64,000 nt of DNA from Doris montereyensis (GCA_037039925.1 JAXRKP010000661.1:138501-202500); one strand, 5' to 3'; shown: positions 37,501-49,384, numbered from the stretch's first letter. The notes: a model not told the origin generated them from the sequence alone. Numbers and translations are program-made.

Positions 37501-38373
37501 ACTGCAGGTTGTTTTTTATTATAAACAGCCGAGCAGCATTTATTACCTAGTTTGAGTCTAGTAGAAGGTAACGTTGTTGCAAGTAACATTTTATTTACAA
37601 AGATTGCAAATAATTTTCAAGTTTCTTACATGGCTAGCACTAACAAGACTACCAGGTATAACAGTAGAACAAACATTCATTATCAACTCTTTTTCCAAAA
37701 TTGAAAATAAGTTTAGTTCAGTTTATATACTTTATTATTAATGCATTTCTACCAACCAGTACATAAAAACTCATTTTAGTGTATGCTTTTTGTCTTTGAG
37801 TCTGTAAGTCTGTGTTTACCTTGTAAAGTCTGTGTATGTAATTGTATTTTTTTGTTTAAAAAGAGACTAGAGATATTTTGGTGACACTCATGACAGTCTG
37901 GAGACACTGTTCTGAGTTTCCCAAACTATCTTTGCACTTCTCCAGAAAGGCCAGCGAACGGCAGATTGTTTGTCATATATCTAACTTAAACTTAAACGTA
38001 AAGGGCAAGAAGTGTACTGTACACATATACCGACTATAGTTGTCATTCTTTATTTTATAATGTGTCGTGATGTTGCTTTCAAATTAAATTTTCAAAAGAA
38101 AAATACAATACATGTGTATGCCTTATCATTAGTAGAGATTCATTTCAATTGTCATAATAATAATATATTTTATAATTTGCGTTTTTCAGGGGTGAAGGAA
38201 TATTCAGACTGGCCAACCATACCACAAGTTTTTTTCAACGGAGAATTCATGGGGGATGTGATATTTTGCTTGATATGCACAAAAACGGGGAACTGATAGA
38301 GGAACTGAAGAAAATTGGAATCAGATCTGCTCTGCTTGATTCTAAACCTGAGGAAGGCGGAGAGAAATCTTGA
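34588..38373 (+). CDS. GLRX5: Glutaredoxin 5, mitochondrial monothiol (CGFS); frameshift in exon 2
   Basis: Exon 1 is 34588-34855 (donor CAG|GTGAG) and exon 2 is 38190-38373 (acceptor TTTTTCAG). The protein opens with an Arg-rich, acid-free presequence ([13 protein letters not shown]) fitting mitochondrial import, then [20 protein letters not shown], the monothiol active site RCGFS and, in exon 2, [24 protein letters not shown]5 passes Fe-S clusters on during mitochondrial biogenesis. At 38251-38255 a run of five G is one short of what the family needs (Met-Gly-Gly-Cys-Asp). As written, the frame ends early at 38296 (124 aa). With one more G it runs to TGA at 38371-38373 and gives 150 aa, the family's usual size. 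AATAAA lies at 38434-38439. The 3.3-kb intron holds an inverted pair of SINEs. Confidence 0.9.
34925..35145 (-). repeat. SINE family B copy in the GLRX5 intron
   Basis: ACTAACGAGTAATGACAAAC tail, AAGCCCCATAGGAACAAAGA body, GTGCTACCAACCGAGCTAAC head. It faces the next copy as an inverted pair. Confidence 0.85.
35208..35400 (+). repeat. SINE family B copy in the GLRX5 intron
   Basis: TAGTTAGCTCGGTTGGTAGC (A box), GCGGGTTCGATCCCCATGGT (B box), CTTTGTTCCTATGGGGCTTT, ending ACTAACGAGTAATGATAAAT. It is the best-preserved family B copy in the window. Confidence 0.87.
35401..38189. other. Remainder of the GLRX5 intron
   Basis: AT-rich intron. A stretch near 36460-36560 (TATAACAAGTTATTTT, GGTGAAAAACTGGCAGTAAG) resembles 50950-51110 (TATAACGAGTTGTATTTTAC, GGTGAAAAGCTGGCAGTGCA), probably an old repeat. 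No exon seen. Confidence 0.5.
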
Positions 38374-38433
38374 TCCTATTTGTCAATGCTTTTGTTGTTT
38401 TTTTTACGGTTTTGCTTTTTCATGTTTGTTTGA

Positions 38434-38439
38434 AATAAA
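38434..38439 (+). terminator. Poly(A) signal of GLRX5
   Basis: AATAAA, 61 bp after the restored GLRX5 stop codon, in a T-rich 3' region. Confidence 0.6.
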
Positions 38440-39536
38440 AGATGAAATTTTCAATTTCGTATGAGGGTATTAACATTATAACAAAGTATTGTTCTTAAAT
38501 GTCTGAATGAATGACATTTGAGTCCAAATCCCTCTGATAGACTCCTGGAATTAATTGAAAATGTGCATTGTGTTTGAGTTTTCACTGTACTTGTTACTTT
38601 GTTTCTCCTACGGTTAATAATTCAGGTAAAGATCACAATTTTTTTATCTTGATGACTTTATACTTTAAAGTCTAATTTGTTGCATTGAGTTGTGATGTGC
38701 AGTTTGAATACATCCCAACTAATAGTTATTTTCTGATCATTGATAATATAATAGCCTTACCTTACCAACATCAATTTGAAAATTATTCATGTTTTTTAAA
38801 AATTTTAGTGAAAGGAAAGGCGGAATGAGAAAAGTACTCTTTTTTTACGATTGTACACATGAACAACCGACTATTGTGCAAAGTTGGCGGTATGGCATGT
38901 AATGTAAGTAGTACATGTATTTGTTTCATATGTTATTTTTATTATATTGTTATGCAAGAGAGTTTGACATTGACAAAGAGATCACATTCACACTCACACT
39001 CACAGGGAGAAAGAGAGAATGCTCATTTACTACAGAAGAAAATCATACTCAGCATTAGCACTAGCAGGAAATTAGTATTAGTGTGTTGTGCTGGACTCTG
39101 AAATTAAGATTGAAGTTTCAAGTTTTTAAGACCAGTGATATTTAGAAATTATAAAGATACTTAGTTTTATTATCAGAAAAACGAAATCCTTTGTATTAGA
39201 AGTTGAAGTCGGTTTTGGTTTAATTAAGCTACCGGGGTACTGATAATTTTGTTAGTAGACCTAGTGCTAGTTTTTTTTATTGTGTTATCCCTTAGAAAAT
39301 GAGAGAACTTATGTGCAGAAAAAAAAATAAAACAGTGAAATTCAATTTTCATTTTGGATCATACATTTTGGATTATTTCTTGTTTTGCGTGTTTTTGTTT
39401 TTTTTTTCGTTCATTTTGAATTGGGCATGTAGCTACAAGATTAACAATTTGGTTAGACTGTACATTTATATTTACATATCATTACAGAGCTTCATTTTTC
39501 ATGATGTTTGCTTACATAAATAAAGTTCATTTCACT

Positions 39537-39980
39537 ATTCACATAAAAGCCACTCCTTTTTGGCTGCCCAGTTCCATTCATTCTTCACAAAAGTGAGCAT
39601 GACCACTTCTTGACAGCTCGACGTTTCGTTGATGAAAAATGAAGATAAAATTCTGTATGAAAGTCATCAGGGTGATTTATTTTATTGCCATTTTCTCTTC
39701 CTTTGTCAAGAAGAAAAAATGAAGCTATACGCTCTGTAAATTATATTCACAAAAACCACTCCTTTCTGGCTGCCCAGCTCATTCTTCACATTATCATTAT
39801 GTGATAAAGTGAGCATGATCACTTCTTGGCAGTTAACTTTTCATGAATAAAAGTGAAGATGAAGTTCTGTGTGAAAGTCATCAGTATAACTATAATTTCT
39901 TTTTATATTGCCATTTCCTCTTTCTTTATGAAGAAAAAAATGGATGGGAAATTAAAAATGAAGCTCTATGTAAACTACCG
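39537..39980. repeat. Diverged tandem duplication of about 210 bp
   Basis: 39545-39730 and 39755-39960 share CCACTCCTTT-TGGCTGCCCA, AAGTGAGCATGACCACTTCT, GAAGATAAAATTCTGTATGA, AAGTCATCAG and TTATTGCCATTTTCTCTTCC. Tandem and in the same orientation. Function unknown. Confidence 0.8.
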
Positions 39981-40426
39981 ATTAGCCTGATGTAATACAA
40001 ATTGGACTATCTCATTAGGGATTAACGTATTGCATCATTGCATTGACTGAGCAAAGTAAGCAATAAAGACAAAATGACACTTGTGCGCAAAATAACTTTC
40101 ATAACTATTTTTAGATCTATGTAAAACAAAACTATACACGATGCTTTAAATTAAAAAAAATAATTAAGTCTATTGAATTTATTACTCTTTATTTGGTGAA
40201 AATGATACAGTTATATAACAGTTTACACAGTCTGGTTTCTTACAACAGTGCAATTCTCCGAAAATAGTTTTCGGATCAATCTCTCAAAAGAGTTTGTAAA
40301 TGTAATACTAATACATGTATACATGTACAGTGGGCACTTCTTATAACAGCTGAGTTATAGATGAAACATTCACAATGTAACACTAACAGTAACAGGAAAT
40401 CGGTTATAACAGGGTTATCTTCACAA

Positions 40427-40611
<185 letters not shown>

Positions 40612-41396
40612 CTATTAAAAAATATATTTTTTATAAATCTTATACATGTAACACTAGGAACAGGATCTGGGCAGGGATATTTGCTTTATAATACATAGAG
40701 GACTTCGTCAAAGTGGAACGTGCACACGAGAAGTGAAAGTTTACATACTGTTGATCTATCATTATCATTCCTAATGGAGTAATGAGTTGGATTTTTTTTC
40801 AAGTTTCAAGACATTTGTAGGCCTACTGACTTCATCGAAACCCAATGAATGAGAATGCAAGTGTTTGAATTTGAAGTGTACGAAAAGGCGTAAAACTAGT
40901 AAAAGTAAAGATAGGTGGAGTGGTGTGTCTACAATGTAGTAGTAGTAGTAGTACATGTACATTATGATGGCTGGCCTACCATTCGCTTATACTTAGTGGA
41001 ACACGTTTAAACCGAAAACGGTTAAACCAAAAGATCGATAAACCGAAAGGATTTGGAATCCCCGATCTTTTCTTCTCTTCGTCTTTGTTAAATAAATAGC
41101 GATAAACCGAAATGGCCCTACCGCTAAACCGAAATAAAAATTCACTGAGTTGCGGTCCAAAAAGTCAATCGTCAACCTACAACTTTGCCGTACTAGTGCT
41201 AGATCTAGTTCAAGACACCCAAGAAGGCTACAATTACTAGGCTATACACTATACATGTGTACAATCACACGCAAAGAGAAAAGTGGGGCGGGGGGGGGAG
41301 ATTGGTGGCGTGATGCTACGGTCAATGGCTGCTGCACAGTGCGCGAGAGTGCGAGAGGCAAATTATCCGCGTGGCACTGGCACCGATCAGTGATAG

Positions 41397-41430
41397 CAAG
41401 GCCGTCTCTAATACAATAGAGACGGCCTTG
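41397..41430. repeat. Perfect 14-bp hairpin flanked by a 7-bp direct repeat
   Basis: CAAGGCCGTCTCTA and its exact complement are separated by a 6-base loop (ATACAA). The 7-bp sequence GTGATAG abuts both sides (41390-41396 and 41431-41437). It lies inside the pogo-type element. Confidence 0.9.
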
Positions 41431-41665
41431 GTGATAGTCATAGGCTGGTTCACTGCACTGTCACTGATTACGGCCACACGCGACGGCATTCCATCACGAA
41501 TGTGTAACTGTAAGCGGTGTGTATGCGAGTGTACACCGTGCGTGTTGACGATTGCAATTTCTTCCTTTCCACAATCGAATCTTCAGCCACGCGGATATTT
41601 CTTGCTTTGCTCTTCGGTACCACTACAACCTGTGACTATAAATTCCATCCATAATTACGAAAATC

Positions 41666-42101
41666 ATGTCGAAAAGAAAGTACAAGTACAATGCGTATAC
41701 CCTGCAGTTTAAGCAACAGTTGATTAAAAAGGTTGACGGGGGGAAACCGAGTAAAAGTGAGATATGCCGGAAACTTGGAATTCCGAATTCTACACTCTCG
41801 ATCATAATGGCTAAGAGGAGCAGATAGAAAACAAAGGCTAGCAGCAGCACATTCTTTCAGCCTGTAACTCAGAATCAGAAAATGAAGAAGTGCAGCCACG
41901 AAAACGTTGAGGCGGCGCTTTTTATATGGTTTTACTAGTGCTCGAAACCTAAATGTTCCTATATCAGGACCCATTCTGATGGAGAAAGCGTTGATGATTG
42001 CCGAAGAACTGAACAGCGATTTCGAGCCCAACACTGGCTGGCTTGAACGATTTAAACAGAGAAGGGGATTTCTTTCCGTAACAAAAAAACAAAACAACTA
42101 A
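41666..42101 (+). pseudogene. CENP-B/pogo helix-turn-helix remnant
   Basis: From ATG 41666 the frame reads MSKRKYKYNAYTLQFKQQLI then SKSEICRKLGIPNSTLSIIM and stops at TAG 41825, matching the first CENP-B-N helix-turn-helix. A later segment in the same frame (ENVEAALFIWFY) shifts to the frame ending 42101, with GPILMEKALMIAEEL and NTGWLERFKQRRG, the second DNA-binding half (HTH_Tnp_Tc5). At least one stop and one frameshift break it; the integrase-like core is absent. Confidence 0.8.
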
Positions 42102-42389
42102 ACATAAATGAAGACAAACGTGCATCATCATACTCATACTCATCATAGGGTCCACGGAAGGGCACGCCGTGTGCATGACGTCAAGGGAGACAACTCTAGA
42201 AATATTTAAAAAAATACATTATTACTTCCCTTTACCGAACGTCATTTCTGAGGGACAAGCGCTAAAACGAAAAGACCTCTAACTCTAAGAAGACTAAACC
42301 GAAATACATTGACCGGTCCCGTCACTTTCGGTTTAAACGTGTTCCACTGTAGTATACTCATACATAATCATATTATTGCAATGTATGAA

Positions 42390-45300
42390 TAGCGATCCGG
42401 GCAGCTCACAGGTAAGTACCTGTACGGGGATTAGGCGACCCTGCCCTCCACGAGTCTCCTACTGCCTTGCATGTGGGTCTTGGCTGACCAAAGGCTAAGG
42501 AGTTAACCCTGACATAAAACAACCTGCTGCCTTGCGGGCCAGTTTTGGTTGACCTAAGGCTCGCTGGCAGAAAATACAAAGGTCCGGTAGGGGGGAGGCT
42601 CAAGGTGGCAGCCCCACATCTACCTAGGGGTACAGTGGGCCAATCGCCTGCTTTACCCAAAATCAACTGATTCAGAGAGATATACCAGGTTGACCTTTCG
42701 AAGACGAACATGGAGACGAACACGGACTGATTTTGGAACATGAAATATTAGGGCAATAAATGGAAAAGATAGAATTAGTTGAAGAATTGGAAACATTCAA
42801 AGTAGACATTTTGACCATTACAATTACAGAAACAAAGAAAAAAGACAAGGAATAGAAATTATAGGACCAGATCATACTTTATCAATCTTCTCAGGAGTAA
42901 ATGTTAAAGATAGAGCAGGAGCAGGCCTCCTAATAATAAAAGGCATGAAAAGCTACTAGAAAGTTTGAAATGTATAAGATGAGCACACGGTTCCTACGAT
43001 AACTATTAAAAGATTAAACCAAAAGGAATAGAAAATGAATTATTAATAATACTAATAATAGTTAACAGCTTATGGACCAAACAAAGACGCCACCAAAGGA
43101 GGAAACAAAATCTTGGAAAACGATTTACAAATAGCTGCAGAGAATCTTACACCCAAACAGAAACTTACGGTTTTACTTTATACTTTAGGAGATTTAAACG
43201 CTTGAGTAGGCAACAATGTAGAAACATCAGGGTTTCATGTAATACTAGTAGTAGGTAAACAAGGAGAGACAACAACTTCTCCAAACTAAAAATTATTGCC
43301 TAAAGAATAACATGAAAATAGAAAAACACCTTTTTTTTCTCATAAAGATATCCACAAATATATACAAGAGTAAATGAAGACAGATGGGGAAAAGTCAATG
43401 ATAGACTACACAATAGTTAGCAGCTCCCGTTTTTACAGTACCATGGATGCAAGAGTAAACAGAGGATCAGAAATATTTAGTGATCATCACCTAGTGATTG
43501 CCAAAATGAGATTAGTGACTGGAGAAAACAGACAGAAAAGGAAAGAGAAGAAAGCTGCTAAATAGGTGAACTAAATAAACCAATAGTAAAACAGATATTC
43601 CCATCTATGATTATGATAACAAGATTTATCAGTGAAAGACAGGTGGATCTGAATGACAGTATTGATAGCACAATAGAAGAAATGTGGTAAATGTATAAAG
43701 AAACACTCCTCAGTTATACTGAAGAGGTCTATGGTAAAAAGCAAATTTAATTAAAGGAGATAGGAAAAGAACAGCATAGTGGAATGAGAATGTCAAGACT
43801 AAGATCTAAGAAAAGAAGGATCCTGGAAGAAATATTTGCAAACAAATAGGCTGGAGGAAAGGATAGATTACGTGAGTAAAAGTAAAATAACTATTGCCAA
43901 AGGGGAAGTGAGGAAAGCAAAACATAAACAGTGGGAAGAGCTTGGACAAAGACTTCAATAAAGCTATCAAAGGAAATCAAAAGCTGTATTGTGGGGCAAT
44001 CAAGAGCACGAGAAAGACCAAAGCATGTGCAATACGATAAATTAAGAACGCCAAAGGAGAAATAATGAAAGGAGACAGCGAAATCATGGAAACATCATAA
44101 CATGGAAAAAGTATTTTCAACAAATACATAATCCCCCAGAACATATGAAACAAGGAGTACATATCAATTTCAATTAGTAAAAGTAACAAGTAGATCTAAT
44201 CCAGTGGAGTCAGCTGAAGATGTAGGTATCTCAAAGGAAGAAATCCAAACAATGAAATTAGGAAAGGCCTCAGGATCAAGTGTATCCAAAAATGATTAAA
44301 AACCAAGGGAGAGAGGCAGACAAACTACTACATGCAATATGGCAACAATCATGTACAAAGGAGACACAGTGGAGTGAAGTCAAAGGTGAAAAACAAAAAT
44401 AAGTGACAACTCCACCAATAAAGACAAAACAAACATGTGACGTTTCAGACAACAAACGAGAAATAAAACAGATAAATAACGTAAACAACAAAGAGATGTG
44501 GCAATGTGAACTATCCAAATAACCGTGAATAATAGTATTAATACAAAGGAGCCACAGTGGAGTGAAGTCAAAGGTTTCGTTCTTGTTTCCCATACTCACA
44601 CCTCTTTCTCTCTCTCTTTCTTTCTTTCCTTCTTTTTTTCTTCTATCTTTCTCTCTATCTCCTTCTCGCCTTTTATTATGTTAATTATTTTCATATTTTT
44701 ATTTCGTACTAGATCTGAACCTTCCATTCTCACTCCTATATATTCTTCACTTTCCTTCTACTCATTTTTTCTTATCAGCACCGTTTTCTTCATTCTATTT
44801 TTTTTCCTCCTTTCTGTTTTTCTTCTGCACTAACATCACATTGTGTGATGCCTTAGTGTTTAGATCTAGATATTTCTCGTTTGTTATCTGACGAAGGGTT
44901 ATACCCGAAACGTCACGTGTTGGTTTTGTCTTTATTGGTGGAGTTGTCACTTACTGTTGTTTTTCACCTACATTCAATATGCCAACACCATGGAAGTCCA
45001 AAACAGGTGCCAGACGACTGGAAAAGGGGAACGGTAGTACCAATACATAAGAAATAATCAACTATACTATAGAGGGGTATCACTACTTAGCGTACCAGCA
45101 AAAGTGTATCCCAGGATACTGGAAGTGAGACTAAGGAAAAGATTAGAATTAGAGGATCGGATTGAAGAACACCAGAGTGGATTAAGACCAGGAAGAAGTG
45201 TAACAGACCACATACTTACAGTTAGACAAATAATAGAAAAAGCATTTGACACCGTGAGGAGTGACAAACTATCGCATTCCTCAAAAGAACACAATGAAGA

Positions 45301-46335
45301 GCAAAATTTAATGGAAGCCATTAAAAGTTTTTACAATAAATCAACATGTACAGTGAGAGTAGCTGTAAACATATCTGAATAATTTGATGTAGATATAGGA
45401 GTAAGACAGGGTTGTGTCTTAAGTCCTCTTTTGTTTATCACGTTTATGGATTCAGTCGCAAAAACATCCTCAAAAATGCAGAAAATGAATGTAGGTATGT
45501 AGAAGCTCAAACCAGTAAACGTATCAATGCTTTTATTTGCTGATGATTTAGTTCTGTTTGGAAAATCAGAAAGTGACCTTCAGTCGAATATCAACATGCT
45601 GAATACTGAACTAAATAAAAAGAGGAATGAGAGTAAATGCAAAGAAAACCAAAACAATGCTAGTAATTAGGGAAGCTAAAAACACAAAATCCTAAATTAG
45701 GCAGGGTAGAACAAGTTCAAAGCTACAATTACCTAGGAGTAATGATTAACTCAGATGGGAAACTAAGAGAAGAAATCAGCCAGAGAATCAAAAGGCAATG
45801 ACAATATACATGTATAACCATCTAGGAAAGACATTTATAGGTAAGCAAGAATTGTCAAAAAAAACACAACAAAATGGCAGTATACAACACAATTTATTGT
45901 CCTACTCTCTATGGCATCGAAACCTGGACCTTAGACAGTAGAGAATACAGTACAGTACAAGCGGCTGAAATTAAATTATATCTAAGATAAGAATAGTAGC
46001 AGGGGGAAAATAAAGAGACAAAATCAGAAACACATCAAAAGAGATAAAGCAAAGCAGATGGCATAAAAACTAAGATGAAAAATATCAATTGAGATGGTTT
46101 GGGCATATAAACAGAATGCATGACAATAGAATAGCTAAATCAGTATACAGTGCTAAAGTCCAAAAAAGGCAGACCTCGGAGAAAGTGGAAGAAGATATAC
46201 ATGTAAAAAAGGCATTAGAGCATAGCAATTTAACTTTTGGGAAGGAAACAAAAAATGCCAGGAAGGGGCAGCCTGGAGAAAGATCATATCAGGCAACTGA
46301 ACCCGGAAGGTAAAATGGAAACTGATAAAGAAAGA
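42390..46335 (+). mobile_element. RTE-like non-LTR retrotransposon, heavily decayed
   Basis: Fragments in order: an endonuclease start (NGKDR...LVEELETFKVDILTIT then ETKKK, about 42750-42850), SDHHLVIAKMRL of the endonuclease end (about 43480-43510), RT palm pieces LRPGRSVTDHILTVRQIIEK (about 45183), VRQGCVLSPLLF (about 45403) and the LLFADDLVLFGKSESDLQ box (about 45533), then a C-terminal RWFGHINRM (46092). Many stops and frameshifts; a fold-back element sits inside at 44387-44970. The order and motifs fit RTE or a close clade. Confidence 0.82.
44387..44970. mobile_element. Fold-back element nested in the LINE
   Basis: The left arm (44387-44465), starting GGTGAAAAACAAAAATAAGT, is repeated inverted in the right arm (about 44865-44970), ending ACTGTTGTTTTTCACC. 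The left arm lacks about 19 bases (GGGTATAACCCTTCGTCAG when read on its strand). The interior has a second copy of the left flank (ACAAAGGAG-CACAGTGGAGTG at 44354 and 44547) and a T/C-rich stretch. The reading frame of the surrounding LINE resumes after it. Confidence 0.72.
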
Positions 46336-46435
46336 AAGAAAATGATAAGCGAGTTACGTTACTGTTTATAACACAACGGAATTTGGTTATAACAATGATT
46401 AACAACACTAACAAATATAACAGGATTGTAGTAAA

Positions 46436-46723
46436 GTTCCTTCAAGGCCATTACGTCCCATAGAGCCGGACCTTATCCCCTTTTAATAGCGTGAAGCGGA
46501 ACGTGATAACAATAAACAATCACCTCCTGGACAGGACGCTAGTCTGACGCAGGTTTACTCCCAAGCTAGTGCTTGTACATATTTGCACCTGGGTAGAGTG
46601 AGAAAAATGTGTGTTACATGTCTTTTCCAAAGAGCACAACGTTGGGCCTAGTTTTGCCAGTATTTGAATTGGGATCTTATGATCTACGTCCACCAGCCTA
46701 ACCACTCGGCCACCGAAGCCACA
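46436..46723 (-). repeat. SINE family A copy
   Basis: GTTCCTTCAAGGCCATTACG, CACCTCCTGGACAGGACGCT, TTGCACCTGGGTAGAGTGAG, AACCACTCGGCCACCGAAGC. Full length, just downstream of the decayed LINE. Confidence 0.87.
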
Positions 46724-47467
46724 ATAGGACTGTAGGTTCTCCTCAATTAATCTTGTTTGACCACTTTCCACTGTATGTTACTTTGGGAACACAGTATTTC
46801 AAACAGGCACTCTATTATATAAATGTACGTATTAAACTATGTTTAATATTAAAAGGCAATTTATGTCCCATTGATTGTTAAATGTGTGGATATTGTAAGT
46901 GTATTCAAATCGTATACACATCCATCATGTGTGTATGAATGAAAAATGCTAGCTTAGGCCTCCGTACTTTACATTAGATTGTCCCCAGGATATGTTTAAA
47001 TCAAGGCCTCAACACATACCAAACTGAAAGCCAAAATTGTCAAGAATTGCCACCGATTTGTATAGCAATTAGAGGAAGAAAAAAGATGAAACTTTACATC
47101 AAATTAAATTAAGTGGAAGTAGGCCTACAAAGTATCAGAATATTCACAAGTTTATGAAACAAAACGTACCAGTATACACACTATATAGTAATTTTGAAAT
47201 TACTCAGCTAGCAGACGCTCACATTTGTTCAAAGTCAGGAGTAAGTAGATACATGTACAACATACATGTACAGAGGTGTAGTGAATAAAAAAAAGAAGTC
47301 ATATTACGCTTGACTTACGTTACAGTGATCTCCTCCAAAGAAGAGGCCAGCCATTGGGAGACAGTGACAGCAAAGATCATTACCTGTTTTGTATAGAGCT
47401 TAATTATACACCATCACCTTAAACCCAATTTTGCTCTATCCCTAGCCTGCAATAATTGAATGCAACC

Positions 47468-47575
47468 GGTAACCTGAGCCGCCGGTAGAGCATCTGACTT
47501 TCTGCTCTGGAGATCCGAGTTCGCTTCCTAATCCGGGCAGATTTTTATGGCGCTCCTGTCGACCCCTGCAGGAAA
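47468..47575 (+). repeat. tRNA-like SINE head (family E)
   Basis: CCGGTAGAGCATCTGACTTT, CTGCTCTGGAGATCCGAGTT, CGCTTCCTAATCCGGGCAG, then GGCGCTCCTGTCGACCCCTG. Looks like a decayed tRNA-derived sequence; not called as a functional tRNA because the acceptor and D arms are imperfect. Confidence 0.55.
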
Positions 47576-47839
47576 ATAGCTACATTGTTGTAACTACATG
47601 TACAAAGGCTCATATTCACTTACGTGCATTCAGACTTGGTGAAAATAACGTGGTGTAGAAAACAATGCCAAACTACCACATTACGCCGTATGAATAGTGA
47701 AATCCAGACTCTACTTCTGATTACCCTACACTCAAGTTTGAGCATGACATGGTGCACTTTACTTTTTCTTACCGGTAACCTTCCTATGTAACAATGATAC
47801 TTACTGAATGCGACAATAGGAAAACATTTGGCTTTCCTT

Positions 47840-49250
47840 GTATTGCCTCTGACGAATTCGTTACACAAAAGACCATTTAATTACTTACGTTGCCTCTTTG
47901 ACGTATTCGTTACACAGAAGACCATTTAATTATTTGCATTGCCTCTTTGACGTATTCGTTACACGGAAGACCATTTAATTACTTGCATTGCCTCTTTGAC
48001 GTATTCGTTACACAGAAGACCATTTAATTACTTGCATTGCCTCTTTGACGTATTCGTTACACAGAAGACCATTTAATTACTTGCATTGCCTCTTTGACGT
48101 ATTGTTACACAGAAGACCATTTAATTACTTGCATTGCCTCTTTGACTTTGACGCATTCGTTACACAAGACCATTTAATTATGTGCATTGCCTCTTTGACT
48201 TTGACGTATTCGTTACACAGAAGCCCATTTAATTACTTGCGTGCCTCTTTGACTTTGACGTATTCGTTACACAAGACCATTTAATTATGTGCATTGCCCC
48301 TTTGACGTATTCGTTACACAAGACCATTTAATTACTTACATTGCTTCTTTGACGCATTCGTTACACACAGAAGACCATTTAATTATTTACGTTGCCTCTT
48401 TGACGCATTCGTTACACACAGAAGACCATTTAATTTACATCGCCTCTTTGACATTACACACAGAAGTCATTGTCTCTTTGACGCATTCGTTACACACAGA
48501 AGAACATTTAATTACTTACATCGCTTCTTTGACACATTCGTTACACACAGAAGACCATTTAGTTACTTACATTGCCTCGTTGACGTATTCGTTACACAGA
48601 AGACCATTTAATTACTTGCATTGCCTCCTTCACGCATTCGTTACACAGAAGACGATTTAATTACTTGCATTGCCTCTTTGACGCATTCGTTACACAGAAG
48701 ACCATTTAAATGCTTGTATTGCCTCTTTGACATTCGTTACACAGAAGACCATTTAAATGCTTGTATTGCCTCTTTGACGCATTCGTTACACAGAAGACCA
48801 TCTAATTACTTGCATTGCCTCTTTGACGCATTCGTTACACAGAAGACCATTTAATTACTTACATTGTTTCTTTGAAGTATTCGTTACACAGTAAAAAGTA
48901 AAGTTCCTTCAAGGCCCTTAAAGCCTATAGAGCCGGAGATTATCCCGGTTGCTATAGCGTGAAGCCGAACAAGGGACAAAAAATGACCTCCTGGTCAGGA
49001 CGCTAGTCTGACGCAGGTTTTAACTCCCAAGCTAGTGCTTGTACTCATTTGTACCTGGGCAGAGTGGGGGAAAGGCGTGTTAAGTGTCTTTCCCAAGGAA
49101 CACAATGTCGGACCTGGCTTTACTAGGATTCGAACTCGAGACCTCATGACCCCCAGTCCAGCAGCCTAACCGCTCGGCCACCGACGCCACTTCGTTACAC
49201 AGAAGACCATTTAATTACTTGCATTGCCTCTTTGACGAATTCGTTACACA
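47840..49250. repeat. Satellite with a roughly 49-bp unit, about 24 copies
   Basis: The unit contains ATTCGTTACACAGAAGACCA, TTTAATTACTTGCATTGCCT and CTTTGACG. Copies differ by small indels (extra TTTGACT, extra CA, missing bases). SINE family A interrupts it at 48892-49190. About 1.5 units in inverted orientation lie at 57965-58045. Confidence 0.95.
48892..49190 (-). repeat. SINE family A copy inserted in the 49-bp satellite
   Basis: Complete copy (GTTCCTTCAAGGCCCTTAAA to GCTCGGCCACCGACGCCAC) interrupting the satellite. TTCGTTACACAG occurs immediately on each side (48880-48891 and 49191-49202), consistent with a 12-bp target duplication. Confidence 0.9.
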
Positions 49251-49384
49251 GTTATTACCAATAACACATGTACTTGCCTTAGTTATATTAGCATTACCTA
49301 CAAGTACTAGTGAGTACAATACGCTACTACCACTACTACCTTCTAATGTAGTACTACTACTAGTAAGTAAGTCCCCCGTTGAAA

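Larger units (their letters stand above)
40994..42349 (+). mobile_element. pogo/Tigger-type element, internally deleted
   Basis: Terminal inverted repeats GTGGAACACGTTTAAACCGAAA (left) and its complement ending CCACTG (right) are flanked by TA on the right; the first bases of the left end are altered. Further copies of AAACCGAAA lie inside both ends. Inside are remnants of a CENP-B/pogo DNA-binding region and no DDE core, so this is a non-autonomous derivative. Confidence 0.8.

Noticed and set aside
44890..44925. Possible hammerhead ribozyme core (CTGACGA ... GAAA) in the fold-back right arm
   Set aside because: The core bases are there with a GGGT/ACCC stem, but position 10.1 is A not G, stem I cannot be formed with the flanks, and the site after stem III is doubtful. 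Similarity alone is not enough.
48045..48854. ORFs with repeated HRRPFNYLHCLFD-type units
   Set aside because: They follow the 49-bp satellite; indels between units shift the frame and no start, splice or family evidence exists.
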